64,000 nucleotides of DNA from Sistotremastrum niveocremeum HHB9708 (lineage: Eukaryota; Basidiomycota; Agaricomycetes; Sistotremastrales; Sistotremastraceae). Position numbers and translations under genes: made by a program. Below, one piece after another: positions 25,966 to 36,170 of the stretch (position 1 is its first letter; each line of letters begins with the position of its first letter). Below the pieces are notes generated by a model. The model was not told where the DNA came from. It did not search any database and was given only the letters and a program-made list of their open reading frames with translations. Location: contig KV419408.1 in NCBI GenBank assembly GCA_001630475.1, positions 372,001 through 436,000 of the forward strand, in the 5' to 3' direction.

Positions 25966-28900
25966 ATGGCTCGGCAATCCAAGAGAGCTCGACTCACCTC
26001 CCTTGACATGTGGGGGGAACCCAATGATGATTCAACACACCTCGAGACACATACCTCTACACCTCAGCCCCCCACATCCCCCGAACTTCCTCGTCGCCGG
26101 CCGGCAGTCTCGAACATGGCGGCTCCTTCAAGACCTGGCAGATTGGACCCGCGTACTCCCACTCCCGCTCCCACTCATACGCCAAATGTTGGGCGTTATA
26201 CACCCTCGCCAAACAATATCCCCGAGAACGAGTTTGTTCAGGAATTCAATCAGGATCTTTTGGTCGATGATTCAGAGTTGTCTAACGCTGATCAAAAGCC
26301 TATATTCACTCTGGATTTGTTCTCCGTGTTCGACCCTGAACAAGATTTTATTTTTCGATCACTCTCGCTACTGGTGGACAGTTCCGATAACAGTAGTTTC
26401 TATGCTGCTGGCGTTGCTTGCCCCATGAATCATGACGCAAGCAACTCTGGGGATGAAGAAGAAGGTGATGACGATGAAGAATTAGATGATGCTGTGCCTG
26501 TACAATTAAGCACAATTATAAGAACTTGGTGTGAGTTCTACCCGAGTCTGTAAGTCGGATTCAGCCATTGTATGTAACACTCTGACAAGCATTACAGGCA
26601 AATCTGTATTGAAACCGAATATGCATGGTATTACCTCCAACAACCATCAGTGGAATACAGACACCACTATCAACCCTTCTACATTCCCCGGAGTCTTGCC
26701 TCCTTTATTGTGTCCATGATTGTTCAAGATGAATCAATTGATTATACTACGGCCAAGGGTCTACTGTCCCAATCACATGATCACATTCTGGGAAGACCAT
26801 TTTATGTTGATGAGTTTGATTCCCATGTCTGCTGTTCCTTTGGCTTCCTGATGGCTTTACTCATCCTTGGAATCAGATTGAAGAGATTACACTTGAACTC
26901 ATGGAAACAATTGAAGCAAATGAGCTGCACAATGTTCCACTTGTTTCCTTTCTTTTGAAGCAAAGTGGCATTGGGTCCTCACATCTGCATCATTCCAACA
27001 CACGACAACGGGGGCAACAAAGCAATTTTCAAAGTGACAAAAGGCTCCTCAGAGATGATCTTAAGGATAAAATTTGTCTCACTGGCACCATTCATGGGAT
27101 TGTGGCACCTTTCTTTCATCAAGAGTTTCATATCCTTCCTTCTCCACCCCAACTCCCATACATTGAAGCTATGGAATCTGAAGGATTGGTTCTCAGATAT
27201 CAAGTGATGTTGCAAGAATGGTCCAAGCTTAGGCCCACAGAAGCCTTTTGCCAGCTACAGAAAAATGATGAAGGATTTCAACGCTTCAGGCTGGGCAAGC
27301 ATACATATAAAGTTTGGAACAACTTGCTTTTCTAAGAGTTACACTACTAATCCATGTTCCCAAGATTCTAGATGATTTGGTTTTGAGTGACAGAGAAAAC
27401 AAGGGTCCCTCCTTCAAGGGTGTAGGGTAAGCCAAATATTTAGATGTCTAGCAGGACCTATCTAATGGCCAATGCCCATATCAAGATTTGCTAAGCTGGT
27501 TGGAATTCTGAACAATCAAACCCATTCATTGAAGCCACTGGCATCAGACCTCTCACTTCTTGTCCACCATTACATTCATTCACAACAAACTTTCCTTGGG
27601 CCTATTGGCAGTGCACAAGCACTTTTTGCCACCAGAAAATGCTCTGTCATCAAAGCCTCCCAAGTTATTGGACAATGCAGTGTTCTAGATGTCAAGAGTC
27701 ATGAACTCCTCCCTGAAGGACATGCACCTTTTCATTTTTACTGCTCGTGAGTGTCTGCATATCTAAGGTGTCATGTAACTAATATTCTCTGTTTGAAACA
27801 GCCATTTTTATGATCATGACCAAGGGGTGTTTGAGGATGTCCAATCTGGCTTCTTTGCCTCCCACTGTCAAAATGGTTGTCAAATGTCAAAGCCAAGTAC
27901 AACTACCCCAAAGATTAGCTTCAATCAGCAGAAAGCCAAATTCCATGGACAGACTGTGCACCTGCATGACTATGTCAGGATTCAGAGCAAAACAGGCTAC
28001 TGTGATGTTGGAAAAATTGCTGGCTTCAAGGCCTCAGCACTCCTTGTTCAGCTCTTTGAACACCTGGATGATAACTTTCATGGTGTAAGTTTCTCTTTGT
28101 TCCCTCTTCCTCTATAATCATTGTCCTTAGACCCAGCTGGTTATGAATCCCACTATTGTACAAGTGGCACAGGAAAACATTCTTGGCCCTTGTTTTGTCA
28201 GATTCTTTATTGAGCCTCCAAAGCCACCCACTCCTCAAAGTTCAGGTGAATTTCATTACACTGGACTGTGGTGGTCCAAAAAGAAAGATCCCAGAGATCC
28301 CACCAGGCCGCTGATTTCCCCACTCCCAGCTGAGAAAGAGGCCTGCTCAATTTGTTATTCTTCTCAAGACAATGATCTTCCTATGGAAAGAAAGATCAAG
28401 AATTTTATGGCCTCTCATGGTCCATTAAAGGTCTTGGATTTATTTGCAGGGGGAGGAGGACTCAGTCATGGCATGTCTACTAATCAAAGTAGCTCTATTG
28501 CTCAGGCAGTTGAGATCTCTACGCATGCTTGTGAAACATTAAGGTCTGTCTGCTTCTTGTTGTCAGCTCTGATTTATTATTCATCTATTTTGCTACTAGA
28601 TTAAATCTAGGGGAGAAAAGGGATTCTCAAGTTGTTGTCAATGCTTCCTGCAGCACATTCTTGCAGCATGCTCTTGAGTGTGTCCATGGATGTGGCTGTC
28701 AAAGCATTGACCAACTCCCTTTGCCTCCACTGGCATCAGATATTGACATTATCACATTTGGACCACCTTGGTAAGTTTCTGTGAACTGTCCCTGAGTATC
28801 ACTGATGACAAATATAGCACCTCATTGTCCAAATTAAATCGACACCAGCATGAACAGTCTCTGCAGGCTGTTCATAATAACCACATTCAAACTGGGAATC

Positions 28901-30281
28901 GAAACAGCTCTTTCTTTGTTGCTTTGTCCTATGTGGATTATTTGAGGCCAGAATTTGTTGTCATAGAAAATGTGCCACCTATTACTACTTGGAAGGTCAG
29001 TGCAACAGATGGTGCTCACATTGACATCCCCAATGGTGGTTTAAGCCTTATTGTGAGATGTTTTCTTGAAATGGGGTATGTTGAACATTGCAGATTGCAC
29101 ATGTGTTTACCAGATTATTCAGATACCAAGTCAGGTTTGCTCTCCTAGATGCTAGGCATTATGGTGCCCCACAGAGGAGGAGGAGATTTTTTCTTTTGGC
29201 AGCCAGATCTGGCAGTGTTCTGCCAAACATGCCACAGCCCACACACTGGTTTCAAGCAAAGGAACAGTTGGCAATTATGCTGGCAGATGGGACAGTTGTG
29301 AATCCACTTGGAACTGCAGATGGCACCACCATGTTTCAATCACCCAACATTGGTGATGCCATATCAGACCTACCTCAGTTTGATTGGTAAGCAGATACAG
29401 TCTTTGTTCACAAATAATGACTTTCTATGTCTTATTCAGGAAGATCCAAAAAAATCCAATGAGCCAGGAACCAGAACCCCTCTTGGGTTCTAATGGATTT
29501 TCAGGGTATCATCTGAAAGTTCCCAGAAATGTGTTCCAGAGAAATGCCAGGAGGGGAGAACCAGATGATCTCCAACACTTCACTGAGGTTTTGCCTCTTG
29601 GGGTGATTAAAAGGTATGTTTGTGAAGTGTGTAGAAGAGACACAATGCTAAGTTTCATTAGGGTGCTTTCCATTCCCATAACTCAGAATGCAGATTATCT
29701 CAGCCTGGAAGCAAGACACCAGGAATGGCAAACATCTGCTCCAGAGTCAGCACGTGCCCGTCAAGGGTTCAGAAAAGGTGCATAGCATATTTCTTTTGTT
29801 GTTAACATTGCCAAGTGAATGCTCTAGGTCTCTATAGCCGCCTACCAATGCATGAATATTTTCCTACATTAACAACGAACTTCCGGCCAACTGCCAAGCA
29901 ATCAAAATGTTTGCATCCACTTGTAAGGACACACATCTTGAGTTGTTTCAATTGTCCAAATTAAGCAATGTCTAGCAAAAGAGGATTTATACTATCCGAG
30001 AGCTAGCAAGAGGACAAACATTTCCAGACTTTTGGTGAGTCTACATACATCATCTACATGTATGATAATTTGAAAGGGATATGTTTGTAGGGAGTTCAAG
30101 TCATTAAATGATAGCCCTGCAGATGTGAGTTGTGACTGATTTCAGAGTGAAGAGGTCATCTGAACCTCTTGTCTTCCAGATGGTGAGACAGATTGGGAAT
30201 GCAGTGCCTCCTGTCATAGGCATTGCTTTGGAAAAGGAGATAATATTTGCAAAATGGAAAGCAGAAGCTGGTCAGAAATAA
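25966..30281 (+). CDS. DNMT1: DNMT1-type cytosine-5 DNA methyltransferase
   Basis: Multi-exon gene of about 1,100 codons. A disordered N-terminus is followed by an RFTS (replication-foci) domain (IFTLDLFSVFDPEQDF, ICIETEYAWYYLQQPSVEYR), at least one BAH domain (FHGQTVHLHDYVRIQSKTGY), and a C-terminal catalytic domain. Motifs are complete: I (LDLFAGGGGLSHG), IV (FGPPC, the catalytic Cys codon split by an intron at about 28769-28817), VI (VIENVPP), VIII (GAPQRRRRFF), IX-X (RELARGQTFPDFW, QIGNAVPPVIGIAL). Such enzymes keep CpG methylation after replication. The first intron is 26550-26597. Stop TAA 30279-30281. Exon 1 has normal CpG content, but from about 26.7 kb on exons and introns are almost free of CpG, and Arg is coded by AGA/AGG (all four in motif VIII). 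The frame nevertheless looks whole. Confidence 0.92.
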
Positions 30282-30955
30282 CATTACTACTAGTAGATCT
30301 GCAATAGTGCCTTGTTTGTACAAAGATAGATTATATTTACACCAGATACTTCATATCATTACAACTGACTGTCAAAAAAATCCAATGCCTTATCCAAGTC
30401 AATGCAAGAAATGAGACAATCCTTTACCGCTGAAAGATAGATGTATTTGGTATCCATTCCCTTAGACTTTGCTCCATCTGGAAGAATGATATGATCATAC
30501 TCCTGCAAACTTAATGAAGCCAATTTGGCATCAACAGTGGCTTCCACATGGAGGGCCCCCATTGCAGAAATAATGAGAGGCACTGATGAGCTTGCTTCAT
30601 GTGCCTTTGCATTTTTAGAACCCTTGATAATATGTGAGCAGAGGGCAGACGGTACAGCAAGCCAAGCACCTTTTTAATATTTTTAGGCACAAACGAGGGC
30701 CCAAGACAAAGAACCTTCTCCCCCATAAAAGCTTTATTACTGACAGAAAACTTGAAGAGTTCAGAGAGATCAAGTTTGTCACCCCAATCATAAGCAAACC
30801 GTTGAGCTACTTTCTGTCCAAAAAAACAAGAAACTCCAGCAGCAAGGACATGATTCTTCCAATTGAATGTCCCCTGGTACATTATGTGAGACTATATCGA
30901 TTTGATAAAGACATAAAACATGCCTTTGCTTTTACCTCATCCAAAATTGAGATGG
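26700..30955. other. CpG-depleted block
   Basis: Counted by eye, 26761-30960 holds about 19 CpG dinucleotides in 4.2 kb, several runs of 300-700 bases having none. Random expectation at this base composition is near 185. Flanking DNA (for example 26041-26220 and 31141-31320) has about 4-6 CpG per 60 bases. The block covers exons and introns of DNMT1, the spacer, and the last three exons of the convergent crb2-like gene. TpG and CpA are plentiful, as expected if methylated cytosines have decayed. The left edge is graded within DNMT1 exon 1-2; the right edge, near 30960, is sharp. Confidence 0.85.
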
Positions 30956-33752
30956 ACAGGCATGGAACACCAAGAGCGAGCGCAATCAGATATTTTGCGG
31001 TGTGACTTTCCTGATCCGATAGCAAGAAGATCCGATCCAGTCCTTTTCCAATGTACTTGATGTCGTCAATTTTTCTCATCCAATATTTTCCGTTGGTGAG
31101 CAAAGCATCATCCAGGGAGAAGATTTCATTCCAATCCGTGATGAAGCTGCCACCTGCAGACTTGATCACGGCACACAAACGGTCCTTGCTACCGTCTGCA
31201 TCACTCGCGTTAGGACACAAGGTGATTAGAAATCCGACACGGCTTAGCACTCCCGCTCCTTTGGAAGAGGGCGGTGGATGTCCTCCGCGTCGCAGGTTAG
31301 CAGATGGGCCCGGCGTCTGAGTAGGGAAGACAATTTCGTCACTTCGAATCAGTCGATTTTGCCAGGAATCCGCTGATATCCATTCCTTCCGGAGTTTCAA
31401 CTCAGAGGCCGCAAGGTCGAGCTCGGAATCATCTGAATCCATCTGGACAGTAACAATCCCTTCAGTGAGCCAACGAGAAGTGTCTAACACTTTTCCGACG
31501 CCTCTCCCAGCACGGCCGCAAAGTTGGACGAGATCGTGCACATGAAGGATGCACTGGCGTAATTGGGAGATGTCGACATCCGCCGAATTGGAGTCATCAA
31601 ACAGTACGCTGTACTTGGAAGACGAAGAGTGGTAGGGACCTGTGACAGTTCCCGAGTAATAAAAACCGTCGCTTTTCCAGAACGCAAAGACTCGAGTCCC
31701 GTCGTTTGCCTGACTCTCTTTCTCAGCGAGGCCCGGTGAATGGGTTCTTAGGCGTTTGGCACTCCGAGGCTGTCTCATGTCGTTTGTTTTTTTCCGTATG
31801 GGTGTTACTGGGTTCGGAGAGTGGTCATGCGTAGATTCATCGATTGGAGAGGTGACTTCTCGGGTTCGCTTGCGTTTGCCAGTTGATTTGGACGGGGGCT
31901 TGGTAACGTGAGCTTGGTTAGGTCGCGGCGTGTTGCGTTCGACCTGCTTTCCTTTGGCTAGACACGTATCATAAGAACGATGAAGAACGACAGACAAGAA
32001 CCAACTCACACAACGAGATCAACGGGATGTCCTGAGATTGCTCCAGTTCTGGAGTCGCTTCCCGTCCTTCAACTTCTTCGTCTTGTAAGGGAGGTAGTCG
32101 GCGTGATCGTTCGGGAGTATAGGGTGTCTGTCCTGCAGACTTGATTGTCGATTTAGCTTTCGATACAAGCGCAAATGGGCTCATGAGAGCATCAGGTTCT
32201 GAAGTTAGGACAACATCGGCCATATGCCTTAGGCCACGATCATCCGGCGAACGTGGTCCCGACCCAGATGGATCGGCTAGCTGTGGTCGTGGACCCTCGT
32301 CAACGTCCTCGTCGAGCTGCGTGGCCTGATCTGGCGGGGCTGCGTTGGCGGGACCACCAGCATTGATATCTGTAGTAGCTTTGGGCGGTTCGACTACGAG
32401 ATCAAAATCTTTCCTATATCGTTGCATGACGTGGCTGGAGAGTGGGATCCCAGTGGTAACGACTTTTCTCGCTACAGGAGGTACGAGAGCGACGTCGTTC
32501 GAAACACCAAGTTCAGGTTCGGTAGATCGGTTAGACAAATGCGTTCCATGCTGAGACGCGTCGCTCTCCGTGCCCGGTCCGTCGAGTTGTGTGGGCTCTC
32601 CAGGATTGTCGAGTTGTGTCGGTTCCCCTGGGTTATCGAGTTGGGTTGGTTCTCCCGGGTCGTCAAGCTGTGTCGGCTCCATGTCTGAGTAGGGTTCATC
32701 GAGCTGTGTTGGTTCACCATCTGCACCCAGCTGATTTTGTCTGCGACGTTGGAATTCCGGCCGCTGCGAATGTGGTAGTGAGCTGGAGACCGATCTGTCT
32801 TGAGATTCGGAAGGCGACGATGGGGTTTTCCAGGCAAACACACCCGACTGCTGCCGATATTGGCCCGGTGTAGGTAATGGAAGATCTTCTTCAAACTCGG
32901 GCTCCTCCTCTTGTCTCTCGTCATCCGCTTCGCTGCTCCGGCCAGACCTCGAATGTGTAAGGCGTTCAGCCGACGATTCGTAGAGCGAGGTGGGATAACC
33001 GACGGCGCGACCACTGAATGAAAGGGGTGCATTAAACGCGCTTGATTGCTCGACAAATGCCTCCACATCCTGTGTGTTCATGGACGCGCTGACAGACTCG
33101 GATACAGGTATGTTGAGCTGACGAGTCCTGCCCATTGAAGTGCGATCTTGGTGGGCACAATCGGCTTCAATGGCGAAGGATTCTTTTTCGCTCAAAGCAG
33201 GAGGTAGAGATGAACTGGACGAAGGTGAGGGCGAGGGTGAGGCAGCGGTATCTGGTGCGATATCGGAACCTTCTGACGAATCAAATGCAAGAATAGTCGT
33301 TCCAAGAGTGGGGTGTGCTGGAGGCCGCGATGATATTTTCCGACGTGCCGACCTATGGACGACAGGCCCCGTAGTCTGAGGATCCGACTGACCATTTTCC
33401 TTTAGTGAGTCATTTTCTGACACCAAGATGTTAGAAACAGGATGTGACGACCTTCGTCAAAGGCGGACGTGGGGACATGACTCACTGTGCATGTGGCTAG
33501 AATCGGGGCCGACGATGTCCCCACCACTTGAAGCCATATTGGAGGAGCTGGAGTCAACTGCGTAGTTGAGCACGAGGGATGGTTGTGACTCTTCTGTAGT
33601 ATTTGACGGCGCTGAAGCCTTGCTGATACTATGAAGCGGTCAGAGAAATAAAGAAATCGCGTGGAATGTAAGACAGACGTGAATGAATGAAGTAGTGGTT
33701 GGGTAGTCGAAGGTGACAAGAAAGGTCGGACGCGCCCGTCCGTCGAAGCCAT
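30359..33752 (-). CDS. crb2: Crb2/Rad9/53BP1-type DNA damage checkpoint mediator
   Basis: Minus-strand gene with the plan of fungal checkpoint mediators. The N-terminal half is disordered and acidic, with a tandem array of TQLD motifs (about 32579-32720, plus one copy near 32311). A Tudor domain follows (RVFAFWKSDGFYYSGTVTGP, YSVLFDDSNSADVDISQL), the histone methyl-lysine reader of Crb2/53BP1. Then come two C-terminal BRCT repeats (FLITLCPNASDADGSKDRLC, YIGKGLDRIFLLSD; second from GEKVLCLGPSFVP to EYDHIILPDGAK) joined by the linker WKNHVLAAGVSCFFG. These proteins recruit Chk1 and Cds1/Rad53 kinases to breaks. Introns lie at about 33645, 33420, 31970, 30890 and 30640. Exons below 30955 are CpG-poor, unlike the rest of the gene. 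Start ATG 33752 (MASTDGRVRPF). Confidence 0.85.
32579..32720 (-). repeat. Tandem EPTQLD coding repeat in crb2-like gene
   Basis: Five near-identical units of about 8 residues (EPTQLD plus spacer such as NPG or DPG) lie in a row, with a sixth TQLD about 260 bases downstream in the gene. Codon choice differs from unit to unit, so selection rather than very recent duplication seems to hold the motif. Confidence 0.8.
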
Positions 33753-34233
33753 CCGAGTCGATCGAACAAAGGACGCGTAAAATGCGGAACCTTTTACTTC
33801 TGCGTCACCCAAGTCCGACAGCTCTAAACTGGCAACACATTTCATTTTATATCCAAGACTACACGTACTCTGTAATTACAGAACGGGGACGACTGTCGAC
33901 GTAACTGCCCTTCTCGTGACTGCTCGAAACCTCGATGTCACCATAAACCAGCACAACTGGGAACAGGACCCTACGCTTGACCGGGTTGACCCTATGAGCA
34001 GATCGCCCTAACTCGACAGCAGTCGACTCAAAGGGTTTGAATGTGTGCACTCTTATCCTGCATTGCACTATTTACCGACTCCGAGGCGCAGACAGCTGTT
34101 CAACCTCCAAGGCCACGACGATTATCAAACCGGCGGAAGACCGATCTCTAGACCGCTCCGACAGATAACCACGAGGCAGTTAGCCACAAAGGTATTTATC
34201 TCTCCAGCACTGTCTTCTTATCTCACGCAGTCC
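33753..34233. promoter_or_regulatory. Bidirectional intergenic region crb2 / DUF3445 gene
   Basis: No gene seen in 481 bases between divergent start codons. CpG content is normal. Short open frames on both strands have no motif. A CAG at 34228-34230, just before the ATG at 34234, could end a 5' UTR intron. Confidence 0.45.
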
Positions 34234-36010
34234 ATGGATTCCCTCCTCCTGCTATTTGTTTCTCTCGCCTTCTCTCTAGTGGTGCTCATTGTCAAAAGGC
34301 GCTCCAAAGCGACCCTTTCCGACCCACAGAATGAACTTAAAAATGTTAAGAAGGCCGAGGCTGCAGGTACCGCGCACTTTATCCTGACAACATTGCATAC
34401 TGAGTGATACGTTGTAGATTTTCGATATCCTACAGTTCAACCTTTGGTTGATTTTGATTTCGACAAAACCCAACCGCCTCCCTATCGTCCCTTCAAATGG
34501 GGTCCAGTCTACTTGTAGGCCTATGGCGTCGAGATCAACCCTACGGCATTGCAATTAATCATTGACCTCAGCATTACAATGGCTATCCGGCCCATGGAAT
34601 TTACAGAATGGATCGAGGTCAGCCGTGTGCCTACTTACGTCCCCAGTTGACTAACATGAAGTAGCTTGATAACCAATTCAGGTCGTATCACAGGATCCGA
34701 TCGCATCGTGTAGCCACTAAAGGGACCGATGCTGTCCGTACTCTCCCTGCTCGAGACGGCGTTCCTTCTGGAGCTCTGGCGGGTATGTCTCACAGCATTC
34801 CTTAATATGGGTCTGATCCATTGCATACAGCCAAGGAACTCGTTCATGAGCTTTCCGAGTATCTCTCTCGCCGATACCCTCACGTATACCGTGTCGAACG
34901 CAAACCAGCTCAGAAGGATGACTTTGGTTGGTACAATGAGGGCGAAATCAAGACAATAGAGATTATTCCTATTGGGGTCACCTATGACCTAGAGCGAGAC
35001 GATCCCATGACGATTTCGGGCCTCCTGTCAGTCAACTTTATTCTATCGGTAAACGTACTAAATATGTACATCCAACAGGATTCAAGACGATCTCGCTTTG
35101 ATGCTAGAAGGTTGTTCTTTACTGAAACTCAGATCCATGCCATAACGAACCGACATCATGATATACAGGGAAGGACGGACGTTACTACTTTCAGGCCGGG
35201 TCTGTCTGCACGCCTGGTTTGTTGCCTCCCGTTGGCGTCGTGAAATCTGCTGACCAAGATCTTCAGGCTTCTGGCGCATCAAGGATAAGATTGGTTTACC
35301 ATTAGATGAAATACACACTCGTGGAAACGTACCACAATGTCGGTCACTTTATTTGCCATTCGTCGATGATAATAACTTGTTATCAGATGAAAGCAAATTA
35401 CAAAATAGCTTGGCCAAGTTCTTCCAAAAGATGAGAGTTGACAAGCCGGTTACGAGAAACAACTATTTCTTCCAAATCGTTCGCGACCAGAGCGACGAAC
35501 GTCGAGTGGATAGTATTGATCCCGATGAATTAGCCTGGTCCGAGACCACGAACGGAGATGAAGGTTTGCCGTTGTTGCATTTCTGTCCGGTCATAAATTA
35601 AAAGAGCGTCAGACGCCTGGGACCACTCCAATCAACGGGCTGACCCTACCCCACCTGCGACAAAGCCCGAGAACGTACGATTCCGTACCGAACGCCAATC
35701 TTTGCGCCGTCTCCCTCGATCAGGCGCAATTGTCTTCACCGTCAGAACGTATTTGGAACCGATCGTAAAACTCGCCCAAGAACCCGGTGTCCCTGGTCGA
35801 ATGGCGGCCGCGATCCGAAGCTGGCCTCCTGACGTTGCCTTGTAACTACTATCTTCTACACCATATTTGCTTTTGACGTTCTGCCTCAGGTATAAAGGTG
35901 AACGACTCTATAAGGAGGCCATTCTTCCGTACCTTGATCAGCGGCATAATGAACAGATTTCGAAGGGGATCATAACGGGAGAGGACCGGGAGTCGAAATA
36001 TCCATTCTGA
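34234..36010 (+). CDS. DUF3445 family protein (heme-dependent oxidative N-demethylase-like), membrane anchored
   Basis: An N-terminal hydrophobic helix ([20 protein letters not shown]) is followed by KRR, suggesting an ER or vesicle anchor facing the cytosol. Spliced blocks characteristic of DUF3445: [66 protein letters not shown] and [20 protein letters not shown]. The family includes heme-dependent oxidative N-demethylases such as the dimethylamine monooxygenase alpha subunit; the substrate in fungi is unknown. About eight introns were placed, including one at about 35330-35386 that rescues the frame at PQYESKLQN. It ends EDRESKYPF with TGA at 36008-36010. Confidence 0.78.
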
Positions 36011-36170
36011 AGTATCAATCGGTGCATCTCATATTCGTGTACAATCGTAGATTCTCTTAGGCAGCGCATTTATGTAGGCAAATGATAGAGCAGAAAATAA
36101 ACAACTCGATTTCAGCGAGAAGCTATCAGGTACAAACACGATCGAGCCTTGGTCGTCGCGTCCTGACCAG

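Noticed and set aside
25966-30281. DNMT1 gene as a horizontally acquired or mobile cassette
   Set aside because: CpG content changes inside exons at both edges, the 5' exon is normal, introns match host style, and no terminal repeats or target duplications were seen.
26700-30955. CpG lack explained by low GC alone
   Set aside because: Overall GC in the block is only moderately low, while CpG is about tenfold below chance and TpG/CpA are frequent.
35214-35400. Apparent frame break in the DUF3445 gene
   Set aside because: Two introns, one after TPG and one within PQY, restore a continuous frame.
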